From positions 186,001 to 250,000 of the forward strand of contig CAJFQF010000003.1 of NCBI GenBank assembly GCA_904418995.1: a stretch of DNA of 64,000 nucleotides, given 5' to 3'. Made by a program: the position numbers and the translations under genes. The notes beneath the pieces are model-generated. The model ran no database searches and was not told the origin of the DNA. It saw only the letters and a program-made list of their open reading frames with translations. The DNA comes from Heritagella_A intestinalis. Lineage in GTDB: Bacteria > Bacillota > Clostridia > Oscillospirales > Acutalibacteraceae. Shown here in pieces: positions 7,625 through 15,676 of the stretch. Positions within the stretch are counted from its first letter, which is position 1. Each line of letters opens with the position of its first letter.

Positions 7625-8572
7625 ATGGAAAAAATCTCAGTGATCGTTCCCTGTTATAACGAGGAAGAATCTTTACCGTTATTTTACCCGGAAATCAAAA
7701 AGGTACGGGATACCCTGCCGGAATACGCTTTTGAGTATATCCTGGTAGACGACGGCTCCAAGGACCGCACCGTGGAGATTATGCGGGAGCTGGCGGAGAA
7801 GGACGAGGAAATCCGCTATCTTTCCTTCTCCCGGAACTTCGGCAAGGAATCCGCCATGTATGCCGGCCTGAAAAACGCTTCCGGCGACTATGTGGTGCTC
7901 ATGGATGCGGATTTGCAGCATCCCCCGGCCCTGCTGCCGGAAATGCTCAAGGGCATCAAGGAAGAGGGCTATGATTCCGTGGCCACCCGCCGGGTGGACC
8001 GGCAGGGGGAGCCGCCTATTCGCTCCTTCTTTGCCCGGCAGTTCTATAAGCTCATGAATAAGATTTCCCAGACCGAGCTGGTGGACGGCGCCCAGGACTA
8101 CCGGATGATGACCCGGCAGTTTGTGGATTCCCTGTTGGAGCTCAGCGAGTACAACCGCTTTTCCAAAGGCCTGTTTGGCTGGGTGGGGTATAAAACCAAG
8201 TGGCTGCCCCACGAAAATACCGAGCGTGTGGCCGGCGAAACCAAGTGGAGCTTCTGGAACCTGCTGAAATACAGCATTGACGGCATCGTGGCCTTTTCCA
8301 CAGCGCCCCTGGCCATTGCCATGGTCATCGGCATCCTGTTTGCCTGCCTGGCCTTTATCATGGTCATCTTCATCGTAATCCGCACCCTGATTTTTGGCGA
8401 TCCGGTGGCCGGTTGGCCTACGTTGGCCTGCCTGATTTTGCTCATCGGCGGCGTACAGCTCATCTGTATTGGCATTCTGGGCACGTATCTTTCCAAGGCA
8501 TATCTGGAAGTGAAGAAACGCCCCATTTATATTGCTAAGGAGACCAACCTGCCGAAGGGAGAGAAGGAATGA
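7625..8572 (+). CDS. GT2 polyprenyl-phosphate glycosyltransferase (GtrB/CsbB/DPM1-like)
   Basis: A 315-residue GT-A enzyme fused to two C-terminal TM helices (about 225-250 and 262-285). Motifs are SVIVPCYNEEESL, YILVDDGSKDRT, SRNFGKESAMYAGL and the metal-binding DADLQHPP. By family knowledge it transfers a sugar from a UDP-sugar to undecaprenyl phosphate on the inner membrane face. The start at 7625 has AGGAG 9 nt upstream; the in-frame ATG at 7616 directly abuts that SD and is less likely. It overlaps the YfhO gene by 4 nt (ATGA), and GtrA follows. Together they form the three-gene set seen in teichoic acid or O-antigen glycosylation. Confidence 0.93.
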   Translation: MEKISVIVPCYNEEESLPLFYPEIKKVRDTLPEYAFEYILVDDGSKDRTVEIMRELAEKDEEIRYLSFSRNFGKESAMYAGLKNASGDYVVLMDADLQHPPALLPEMLKGIKEEGYDSVATRRVDRQGEPPIRSFFARQFYKLMNKISQTELVDGAQDYRMMTRQFVDSLLELSEYNRFSKGLFGWVGYKTKWLPHENTERVAGETKWSFWNLLKYSIDGIVAFSTAPLAIAMVIGILFACLAFIMVIFIVIRTLIFGDPVAGWPTLACLILLIGGVQLICIGILGTYLSKAYLEVKKRPIYIAKETNLPKGEKE

Positions 8573-11376
8573 AGCAGAGAATTTCGGAACCGGGCCGGGA
8601 GCGGCTGCGGTTTTATCTGAAATACACCCTTCTGTTTGGTGTCACAGCCATCTTGGTATACTTGCCGTTCCTCCTGTCCCATAAGTCCTTTGTCACGGTT
8701 CCCGACGGCCTGACCCAGCATTACAACGCCTTTGTCTATCTGGGGGAATATGTCCGTGAAATTCTCCGGACGCTGTTTGTGGAGCACCGGTTGGAAATCC
8801 CTCTGTGGGAATTCGGCATCGGCTACGGCGGCGACGTGGTGACTACGTTGGCCTATTATGTCCTGGGGGACCCCTTTGCCCTGTTTTCTGTGGTGACACC
8901 GGAATCCCTCTCAGAGTACATGTATATGCTCTGTATCGTGTTGCGGCTGTTCTGCGCGGGAGCGGCCTTTTGTGCTTTCTGCCGGAAAATGGACTGCGAG
9001 CGTTTCCCCTCCTTGGTAGGGGCTGTAGTGTATGCTTTCTGCGGTTTTGCCATCCTGGCGGCTATCCGTCACCCCTATTTCGCTAATCCCATGATTTATC
9101 TGCCCCTGCTGCTTTTGGGGGTGGAAAAGATTTTCCGGAAGGAAAGTCCGGTGCTCTATGTGCTGATGGTTTTCGTTTCGGCAGTGAGCAATTTTTACTT
9201 TTTCTATATGTTGGTGCTCCTCACCGTGCTGTATACGGTTTTTCGGTTTTTCTTTGTGGTTCGGGAGCATCGGCTGAAAAACCTGTGGCGGTTTCTTGCG
9301 CGGTTTGTGGGCCATGCCCTGATTGGGGTGCTCATGGCGGCCGTGCTGTTTCTGCCTATCTGCATGGCCTTTTTGTCGGACTCTCGGGCCAGCAATCACT
9401 ACACCTTTGACCTGCTGTATTCCCTGCGGTACTACACCCGGTTCCCCGGCTCCTTCGTTACGATGGAATCTCCGGGATTCTGGACCCAGATTGGTATGAG
9501 CCCCATAGTCCTGCTGGGACTCATTACCCTGTTTTTGAAAAAAGGGAAGGACACCTTCTGGAAGCTGCAATTCCTGCTGATGACCTTATTGCTGTTGGTC
9601 CCCGTGGCGGGATACGTATTTAACGGCTTTGGCTATGTGAGCAACCGCTGGGAATTCGGCTATGCTTTCTGCCTGGCTTTTATCCTGGTACGCACGATTC
9701 CGGATTTCTTTACCCTGACAGACCGGCAGAAGGCCATTACCTTCGGGTGTGTGGCCGGCTACAGCGTCCTCTGCTTTGCGCTGAACCAGTCCCGCACCGA
9801 GGCCACCTTTGCGGGAATTTCCCTGCTGCTCATTACCATGGTGTTTCTCTTTGGCCTGGGGAAGGTCAAGGGCTTCCGCTTGGGGCGGCTGGTGGTTCCG
9901 GCCAAACAGGCCGCCCAGAGCGGCATCCTGCTCCTGGCGGTGTGCGGCATTTTGGTGAACAGCTTTTATAAATATTCCATCCGGGAATGGGACTATCAGG
10001 AAGACTATCAGAGTCTGGGGGTCTCTATGAAGGATTTGACCGACCAGCGGGAAAGCGCCTGGAATCTGATTGAGGATGACGGCTTTTACCGGGTAGACGA
10101 GACCTATCAGGGCCGTTCCTTTGAGAATAACCATGCCCTGACCCTGAACCAGAGTACGACCCGTTCTTATTGGAGTATCAATAATTCCAATGTCGTCACC
10201 TATTTGGAGATGAATTCTGCCCTGATGCGCACGACCAGCAACATTCGGGGACTTTTGAGCCGAACCTTCCTGATGCCTTTTGCCAGTGCAAAGTATTTTG
10301 TCTGTGATAAGGGACAGGAGTCCTATGTCCCCTATGGCTATGAAAAGGTAGGGGAGACCAAAACCCATCGCAATGACACGGTGCTGCTCTATAAGACGGA
10401 TAACGTGCTGCCTTTAGGTTATACGGTGGATTCTTATGTTTCCTTTGCGGATTATGAGTCCATGACCCTGACCCAACGCCAGCAGGCTATGCTTCAGGGA
10501 GCGGTATTGGAAGAAGAGCAGGCCCCGGCTTTCCTGGAGGAGGCGTCTCCAACCTTTACGGATGCGTCTTTGCCGTACCAGGTAAAATGCAATGAATACG
10601 CGGAATACAGCGACGGCCTGCTGCGGGTGAAGGATACCCAGGCAGAAGTGACCCTGACCTTTGAGGCCCCGGTGGACTGCGAGCTGTACCTGGAGTTTAC
10701 GGGCCTGGCCTTTGACGCCCGCAATCAGTACGATTACTATACGGAAGAGGATTGGGAAAACATCAATACGTATTCCCGAAATAAAATCGACCTTTCCCGG
10801 AGAATGTGGGAAAAGCCGGACAACGCCAATATTAAGGTAACTTGTAACGGCGTCAGTTCGGATATTACCCACTATACCCCCCGCAGCATCTATGCCAACG
10901 GGCGGACAGAGTACCTGTTTAACCTCTGCTATTCCGACCAGGGCCGCACAGAGCTGACCATCACCTTCTCCCAGCCTGGGGAATACACCTTTGACAGCCT
11001 TTCTGTGATCAGCCAGCCCATGACGGGCCTGGAAGAGCAGGTGGCCGCCATGAAGGAGGACACCCTGGAGAATGTGGAGATTTCCACCAACCGGATTACC
11101 GGCAATATTTCCCTGGATGCGGATAAGCTCCTGTGCTTCTCCATTCCCTATTCCCAGGGCTGGACCCTGCTGGTAGACGGGGAGGAAACCGAGCTGCTGC
11201 AAACCAATGTCATGTATATGGGCGTGCCCCTGACAGCCGGGGAGCACCAGATTGAGCTCCGATATGCTACGCCTTATCTGAAAGTTGGGCTGCTCCTCAC
11301 CGGCGTGGGCTTTGCCGCCTTTATCGTGCTGCTGGTCTGCCGGAAGGTACGCAAGAGCCGTAAAGTACAGCCGTAA
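8569..11376 (+). CDS. yfhO: YfhO family integral membrane glycosyltransferase
   Basis: A 935-residue protein. The first half holds about a dozen TM helices; residues about 480-890 form one large soluble, presumably extracytoplasmic beta-rich region; one TM (about 905-925) and a basic tail end it. This is the YfhO layout (GT-C type). In Bacillus and Listeria relatives YfhO moves the sugar from the lipid carrier to (lipo)teichoic acid outside the membrane. It starts inside the GT2 stop codon and is followed 30 nt later by gtrA. The acceptor here is not known: it may be a wall polymer or a protein. Confidence 0.9.
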   Translation: MKQRISEPGRERLRFYLKYTLLFGVTAILVYLPFLLSHKSFVTVPDGLTQHYNAFVYLGEYVREILRTLFVEHRLEIPLWEFGIGYGGDVVTTLAYYVLGDPFALFSVVTPESLSEYMYMLCIVLRLFCAGAAFCAFCRKMDCERFPSLVGAVVYAFCGFAILAAIRHPYFANPMIYLPLLLLGVEKIFRKESPVLYVLMVFVSAVSNFYFFYMLVLLTVLYTVFRFFFVVREHRLKNLWRFLARFVGHALIGVLMAAVLFLPICMAFLSDSRASNHYTFDLLYSLRYYTRFPGSFVTMESPGFWTQIGMSPIVLLGLITLFLKKGKDTFWKLQFLLMTLLLLVPVAGYVFNGFGYVSNRWEFGYAFCLAFILVRTIPDFFTLTDRQKAITFGCVAGYSVLCFALNQSRTEATFAGISLLLITMVFLFGLGKVKGFRLGRLVVPAKQAAQSGILLLAVCGILVNSFYKYSIREWDYQEDYQSLGVSMKDLTDQRESAWNLIEDDGFYRVDETYQGRSFENNHALTLNQSTTRSYWSINNSNVVTYLEMNSALMRTTSNIRGLLSRTFLMPFASAKYFVCDKGQESYVPYGYEKVGETKTHRNDTVLLYKTDNVLPLGYTVDSYVSFADYESMTLTQRQQAMLQGAVLEEEQAPAFLEEASPTFTDASLPYQVKCNEYAEYSDGLLRVKDTQAEVTLTFEAPVDCELYLEFTGLAFDARNQYDYYTEEDWENINTYSRNKIDLSRRMWEKPDNANIKVTCNGVSSDITHYTPRSIYANGRTEYLFNLCYSDQGRTELTITFSQPGEYTFDSLSVISQPMTGLEEQVAAMKEDTLENVEISTNRITGNISLDADKLLCFSIPYSQGWTLLVDGEETELLQTNVMYMGVPLTAGEHQIELRYATPYLKVGLLLTGVGFAAFIVLLVCRKVRKSRKVQP

Positions 11377-11406
11377 AGGCGCTGGAAACACAGAAAGAAG
11401 GATTCC

Positions 11407-11871
11407 ATGTTTAAAAAAATTGCTTCGTTGATTGACCAAAAGCTGCTGCGGTTTATCCTGGTGGGCATTGTCAATACCCTGGTGGGCACGGCGATTATGT
11501 TCGGCCTGTATAACTGGGCCCACTGTTCCTATTGGTTCTCTTCGGCGGCCAACTATGTCCTCACCAGTATCCTCAGCTATTTCCTCAATAAGTACTTCAC
11601 CTTCCAGAATAAAGAGAAGTCTGTGGCCCAGGTGGTGCGGTTTATTATCAACATTGCCGTGTGTTACCTGCTGGCCTACGGCATCGCGCAGCCTCTGACG
11701 TCCCTGGCCCTCAGCGGATTTGGAAAGCAGGTGCAGGATAATGTCGCCATGCTGGTGGGCATGTGTCTGTTTGTGGCCCTGAACTACCTGGGCCAGCGGC
11801 TGTTTGCCTTTAAGGAGAAGAAACCCGAGGAAGAAAACAAAGAGGGTAAAGAAGAGAAAGAAAAATCTTGA
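11407..11871 (+). CDS. GtrA family membrane protein (putative lipid-linked sugar flippase)
   Basis: A 154-residue protein with four TM helices, family signature RFILVGIVNTLVGTAI at the N-terminus and YFLNKYFTFQ in the middle. GtrA/GtcA proteins are thought to flip undecaprenyl-phosphate-linked sugars to the outer face. It is the third gene of the GT2-YfhO-GtrA operon, so it would link the inner and outer transfer steps. The C-terminus is a Lys/Glu run (about 20 residues) that also contains the promoter of the next small unit. Confidence 0.92.
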   Translation: MFKKIASLIDQKLLRFILVGIVNTLVGTAIMFGLYNWAHCSYWFSSAANYVLTSILSYFLNKYFTFQNKEKSVAQVVRFIINIAVCYLLAYGIAQPLTSLALSGFGKQVQDNVAMLVGMCLFVALNYLGQRLFAFKEKKPEEENKEGKEEKEKS

Positions 11872-11896
11872 CAGCCCCGGCCTCCGGTGTTATGAT
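11868..11896 (+). promoter_or_regulatory. Strong promoter of a 37-codon ORF
   Basis: Consensus TTGACA (11868-11873), 17-nt spacer, TATGAT (11891-11896). It overlaps the gtrA stop codon. Confidence 0.85.
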
Positions 11897-11927
11897 AGGA
11901 AAAACTTTTGGAAAGGAGAACCCCGGC

Positions 11928-12041
11928 ATGAAGGGAATCGCTGCGAAACTGCATCGGAACCCTATGCCTGCTTTTACCCCAGTGGGGCAACGGCAGGCTT
12001 CCGTCGGCAATCTCTTTTTCAGCAAATCCCGGGGAATTTAA
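11928..12041 (+). CDS. Small ORF, 37 residues, unknown
   Basis: An ATG with GAAAGGAG 9 nt upstream opens 37 codons that begin MKGIAAKLHRNPMPAF and end FFSKSRGI. The peptide is basic (Lys, Arg and His, no Asp or Glu), has no TM segment and no Cys. It sits alone between a near-consensus promoter and a very strong terminator, about 250 nt in all. It could be a small protein, a leader peptide or an incidental ORF on a small RNA. I do not recognise it. The methyltransferase gene downstream lies beyond the terminator. Confidence 0.5.
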   Translation: MKGIAAKLHRNPMPAFTPVGQRQASVGNLFFSKSRGI

Positions 12042-12083
12042 CAGGGAATTCCATTCCCGCTCCCCGCTGGCAGGAAAACAGAG

Positions 12084-12118
12084 AACGGTGGAAAGCAGCT
12101 GCTTTTCACCGTTTTTTT
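12084..12118 (+). terminator. Terminator of the small ORF unit
   Basis: A 12-bp stem (ACGGTGGAAAGC with GCTTTTCACCGT, one G-U) capped by AGCT and followed by seven T residues. Confidence 0.93.
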
Positions 12119-12185
12119 GTTTTATATCCCCTGTGCCGGCGGGAACCTTCTCTTTTTGCCGGCCGGGAAAGAAGGAGAGGTTTTC

Positions 12186-13004
12186 ATGGAATCTGTAAAA
12201 ATCGTGCAGGACTACTATGACGAAGACGTGGAGCGGGAGTGGGAACGGCTGGAACGCCACCCCTTTGAGTTTGCCCTGACCTGCCGCTTCCTGGACCGGT
12301 ATCTCCATCCCGGGGACCGGGTGCTGGACATTGGCGGCGGGCCGGGCCGGTATTCCCTCCATTTGGCGCAGCGGGGCTGCCAGGTGACTTTGTTGGACCT
12401 TTCTTCCGGCAATACGGCTTTTGCCGCCCAAAAGGCCCGGGAGCAGGGGCTTTCCTTGTCGGTGGTCACCGGGGACGCCCGGGAAGCCAGTCGGCTGGTG
12501 GAGGGAACCTTTGACCATGTGCTTCTCATGGGCCCCCTCTACCACCTGACGGAAAAGGCGGACCGGGAACAATGCCTTCGGGAGGCCCTTTCCCTGCTCC
12601 GGGAAGGCGGCACCCTGTCCATGTCCTTTATCAACCTGCCTTCCGGATTGATTTATGCCCTGCGGGAGGAACCGGAACAGCTTTTGTGGCAGAAGCCCGA
12701 TGACCTTCGGTATCTCCAAAACCTCCGGGAGGGGGAGGACTACCAGGGCCAGGCCTTCACCTGGGCCTATTTTACCCAGCCGGAGAGCATTCGCTCCTTT
12801 GTAGAGGAATTCCCTTTGGAGATTCTGCACTTTTTCGGCCAGGAGGGGATTGCCGCCCATAACGAGGACCGTCTTCTGGAAAAGCCCCGGCAGGTGCAGG
12901 AAGCGGTGCTGGATTTGTGCGAGGCCCTCTGTGAAAAGGAGGCGTACTGGAGCTGGGCGGAGCATTTGATGGTGATTGCCCGGAAACAGAGTGGGGACCC
13001 CTAA
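12186..13004 (+). CDS. Class I SAM-dependent methyltransferase, substrate unknown
   Basis: A 272-residue protein. Motif I VLDIGGGPGRYS (about residues 46-57) binds SAM, LLDLSSGNT is the motif II acidic strand, GDAREAS follows, and VLLMGPLYHLTEKADRE is the UbiE/YcgJ-like motif with GPLYHL typical of a clostridial subfamily. Substrate cannot be deduced. The start at 12186 is preceded by GAAGGAGAGG at 6-15 nt; an upstream extension to 12117 would run back into the terminator T-run. No promoter was found in the 65 nt before it. Confidence 0.88.
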   Translation: MESVKIVQDYYDEDVEREWERLERHPFEFALTCRFLDRYLHPGDRVLDIGGGPGRYSLHLAQRGCQVTLLDLSSGNTAFAAQKAREQGLSLSVVTGDAREASRLVEGTFDHVLLMGPLYHLTEKADREQCLREALSLLREGGTLSMSFINLPSGLIYALREEPEQLLWQKPDDLRYLQNLREGEDYQGQAFTWAYFTQPESIRSFVEEFPLEILHFFGQEGIAAHNEDRLLEKPRQVQEAVLDLCEALCEKEAYWSWAEHLMVIARKQSGDP

Positions 13005-13067
13005 TGGTTTCGCCCCGGAGAAGCCCTTTCCCATGGGCGGTGCGGGCGATTTTCGGGCAAAGGCATA

Positions 13068-13096
13068 GTGACAAAGGGCGCAAAGTGTTGTATAAT
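13068..13096 (+). promoter_or_regulatory. Promoter before the 263-residue unknown gene
   Basis: GTGACA (13068-13073), 17-nt spacer, consensus TATAAT (13091-13096). Confidence 0.75.
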
Positions 13097-13170
13097 AAGC
13101 AGGAATTGAAGAAAACAGGCCCTGTTTTTTAAGAACAGGCTTTGGAAAAGTAAAAGATGGAGTGATTCAT

Positions 13171-13962
13171 TTGGAATTAAAGGCCTTTGACCTGATTGTG
13201 GATAAGTTGACGCCGGCCCTTCTGGCCCAGGAGTTTTCCGCGCCGGAAGACTATGAAGTGGAAAACGGTAAGGCAAAAGTGTTTACGGCCGGAGACCTGG
13301 CATATGGTGTGTTCTACGATGCCAAAACCAAGCGCTTTGATTTGAAGAGCGCCACCCTTCAGGAAGGGAAGGACATTCAGTGGAAGAGCCTTTCCACCTG
13401 GATGTTCGAGCCGGAGGGCGAGGATATTTCCGATGCGGAATCCATTGCCAATGATTTTTTGGAGACCGTGGAGGGCCCCAAGCGTATTGAGATGGTGCGC
13501 CAGAATAAAAAGAAGCGCAACAAGAAGGATGACGGCACCCTGGACGCTGATCCCCAGTTCCTGTTTAACCGCCTGATGGCAGTGTTCCCGGAGCTCCGGG
13601 AGGAAATGGCCCAGGAGCGGGTCCGCTACGGCCGCATCCGTTACTTTACCTTTGCCAAGGAGAACATCGCCCCCAAGGCGGAAGCCCTGGCCAAGTCCCA
13701 GCCGGAGAGCGACGCGGTGACGAAAATGTGTACCATCCTCAACGATGTGTACGGCAACGGGGATATGGATGCCCGTTCGGTGATTACCGCCGCCATCCTC
13801 AACTCTATGGACGACGCGTCCTATACGGTGGTCAAGGAGAAGCTCAGCGACGATTTGGCCAAGGTGTATAAGTTCAGCCGGGGCCTCAAGGGCAAGAAGA
13901 TCAAGCCGGAAAAGAAAAAGAAATTCAAGAAGATCGTGGCCCGGAACCTCAACGAGATGTAA
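13171..13962 (+). CDS. Conserved-looking soluble protein of unknown function
   Basis: A 263-residue, highly charged, cytoplasmic protein without TM or signal peptide; I do not recognise the family. It has an N-terminal alpha/beta part, a Lys-rich hinge (KKKRNKKDD about residues 117-125), a helical second half (FLFNRLMAVFPELREEM, TKMCTILNDVYGNGDMDAR) and a basic tail KKIKPEKKKKFKKIV. The start is uncertain: TTG at 13171 has GGAG 8 nt upstream, while GTG at 13162 overlaps that SD. The basic tail hints at nucleic-acid or ribosome contact. It has its own promoter and a terminator shared with the opposing gene. Confidence 0.8.
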   Translation: MELKAFDLIVDKLTPALLAQEFSAPEDYEVENGKAKVFTAGDLAYGVFYDAKTKRFDLKSATLQEGKDIQWKSLSTWMFEPEGEDISDAESIANDFLETVEGPKRIEMVRQNKKKRNKKDDGTLDADPQFLFNRLMAVFPELREEMAQERVRYGRIRYFTFAKENIAPKAEALAKSQPESDAVTKMCTILNDVYGNGDMDARSVITAAILNSMDDASYTVVKEKLSDDLAKVYKFSRGLKGKKIKPEKKKKFKKIVARNLNEM

Positions 13963-13970
13963 ATGCTGCA

Positions 13971-14015
13971 AAAACCGTCTGGCAGGATGAAATTCCTCCA
14001 GACGGTTTATTTTTT
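13971..14015. terminator. Bidirectional terminator between converging genes
   Basis: AAACCGTCTGG (13972-13982) pairs with CCAGACGGTTT (13998-14008). A T-run follows on the plus side and an A-run precedes it, so it can serve both strands. Confidence 0.9.
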
Positions 14016-14023
14016 ATCATAGT

Positions 14024-15178
14024 TTATAGGTTCCCCCGCAGCTGGCGCAGCCGCTGGAGGGCTTCCGGCAGGATTTTAATAATCGCGTCCACATCTTCCT
14101 GGGTGTTTTGCCGTCCCAGGGAGAACCGCAGAGCGCCCCGGGCCTCTGCGTGGGAGCGGCCCATGGCCAGGAGCACATGGCTGGCTTCCGCTTTGCCGCC
14201 GGAGCAGGCCGGGCCGGCAGCGGCACAGACTCCCTGCATATCCAGCATCAGCACCAGGGAGCTGCCCTCCACCCCGGCAAAGGAGAAGTTGGCGATACCG
14301 GGCAGGCGGCGCTCCCGGTGGCCGTTGAGGCGGGCGCCAGGGATGGCCAGCACCCCGTCAATGAGGCGGTCCCGCAGGGCAGCAATGCGCTGGCTTTCCG
14401 TTTCCATGGATTCTCGGGCCTCTTCCATGGCGGCCCCCAGCCCCACAATCCCCGGGACGTTTTCCGTGCCGGCCCGGCGGCTCATTTCCTGATGGCCCCC
14501 TTCCAGCAGCCCCGGCAGCCGGAGCCCCTGGCGGACGTAGAGGACCCCTACCCCTTTGGGGCCGTAGAGCTTGTGGCCGGACAGGGAGAGCAGGTCAATA
14601 GAGGCGCTTTTCACATCAATGGGAACGCTCCCCACTGCCTGCACGGCGTCGGTGTGGAACCAAACCTTATGGCTGCGGCAGATGGCCCCCAGTTGGGCAA
14701 TGGGCTGCACCGTGCCTACCTCATTGTTGGCGTACATGATGCTGACCAAAGCCGTATCTGGACGCAGGGCGGATTCCAGGTCTTCCGGGCGCACAATGCC
14801 GTCTTCATGCACCGGCAGATAGGTGACGGAAAAGCCCTCCCGTTCCAGTTCCTCCATAGGGCGGAGCACGGCGGGATGCTCAAAAGCCGTGGTAATCAGG
14901 TGGCGCTTGCCCTGGCACGCCATGACCCGGGCAGCGGATTTGATGGCCCAGTTGTCGGATTCCGTGCCGCCGGAGGTGAAGAAAATTTCGTTGTTCTCCG
15001 CCCCCAAGCACCGGGCGATCTTTTCCCGGGCTTCCTCTAAAGGGCCTTTTGCCCGCCGGCCCAGGGAATAGGGGGAGGAGGGGTTGCCGTAGGTTTCCTG
15101 GAAGAAGGGCAGCATGGCTTCCAGAACCCTGGAAGAGAGGGGGGTGGTAGCGGCGTTGTCCACATAGATGGGTTTCAT
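14024..15178 (-). CDS. Cysteine desulfurase, NifS/IscS family
   Basis: A 384-residue PLP enzyme (class V aminotransferase fold) that takes sulfur from cysteine for Fe-S clusters or thiolated tRNA. Visible: VDNAATTPL at the N-terminus, stacking His101 (FEHPAV), Asp177 and Gln180, PLP Lys203 in SLSGHKLYG, and catalytic Cys325 in AAGPACSGG. Length is normal. It is monocistronic with its own promoter; no iscU or tRNA thiolase (mnmA/thiI) neighbours are seen, so its sulfur acceptor cannot be read from context. Confidence 0.94.
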   Translation of the reverse strand: MKPIYVDNAATTPLSSRVLEAMLPFFQETYGNPSSPYSLGRRAKGPLEEAREKIARCLGAENNEIFFTSGGTESDNWAIKSAARVMACQGKRHLITTAFEHPAVLRPMEELEREGFSVTYLPVHEDGIVRPEDLESALRPDTALVSIMYANNEVGTVQPIAQLGAICRSHKVWFHTDAVQAVGSVPIDVKSASIDLLSLSGHKLYGPKGVGVLYVRQGLRLPGLLEGGHQEMSRRAGTENVPGIVGLGAAMEEARESMETESQRIAALRDRLIDGVLAIPGARLNGHRERRLPGIANFSFAGVEGSSLVLMLDMQGVCAAAGPACSGGKAEASHVLLAMGRSHAEARGALRFSLGRQNTQEDVDAIIKILPEALQRLRQLRGNL

Positions 15179-15227
15179 AAAAGGTCATCCTTTCCAAAAG
15201 AAAGCCGTGGAATTCTAAACAAGCTTA

Positions 15228-15256
15228 CTATACCACGGCCCCATAGCTGCCGCAAG
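15228..15256 (-). promoter_or_regulatory. Promoter of the cysteine desulfurase gene
   Basis: On the minus strand TTGCGG, 17-nt spacer, TATAGT, about 50 nt ahead of the start codon. Confidence 0.7.
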
Positions 15257-15345
15257 ACCGGAATTGATAATCTTTTGGATTGGGGAAATACTATAAAAAC
15301 AGGAAACCCTGGGGAAGCCGTATCCCCCCGGGACGGCCAAATCCC

Positions 15346-15374
15346 TTGACACCAAAGGCTGGTTAGAGTAAAAT
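15346..15374 (+). promoter_or_regulatory. Promoter of the RNase J gene
   Basis: Consensus TTGACA (15346-15351), 17-nt spacer, TAAAAT (15369-15374). Transcription would start near 15381, giving a leader of about 295 nt. Confidence 0.88.
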
Positions 15375-15403
15375 ATATAAGAATATTTGTGTCCGGATTT
15401 TGT

Positions 15404-15458
15404 GAGGCCTTGTTTGCACCTTGCCCAAAGAGTGGGCTGCAAGGCCTCGGTTGCTTTT
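15404..15458 (+). promoter_or_regulatory. Leader hairpin 1 of the RNase J gene, attenuator-like
   Basis: GAGGCCTTG (15404-15412) pairs perfectly with CAAGGCCTC (15440-15448). An inner GCCC/GGGC stem closes the middle, and GGTTGCTTTTT follows. The T-run is 6 nt from the stem, so termination would be partial at best. Confidence 0.5.
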
Positions 15459-15595
15459 TCAAACAGCGCAGTGCCTGCGTTTGGGGATTCGGTTCCATAT
15501 ATTTCCGGCGCGTGCCGGTTTCTGCGGACTCAGCAGCCCGCTCTATTGGTTCGGCATACGGAGTAAGGGGCTGTTTTGTTAATAAATTTATTATG

Positions 15596-15658
15596 CGGCA
15601 GGCGCGGGCCTGCCAGACGTCTGCCGCCCGTTGCGGAGGCGTCTGGGCCGCCCTGCCG
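15596..15658 (+). promoter_or_regulatory. Leader hairpin 2, abutting the RNase J ribosome-binding site
   Basis: Nested inverted repeats CGGCAGG/CCTGCCG (15596-15602, 15652-15658), GGCC/GGCC and CCAGACG/CGTCTGG (15613-15619, 15640-15646) form one long hairpin ending 5 nt before GGAGG. Confidence 0.55.
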
Positions 15659-15676
15659 GAATTGGAGGTACATTAC

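Noticed and set aside
15389..15676. N-terminal extension of RNase J by 96 codons
   Set aside because: Frame is open, but it crosses the leader hairpins, has no SD at any start and unusual composition; GTG 15677 has a clear SD.
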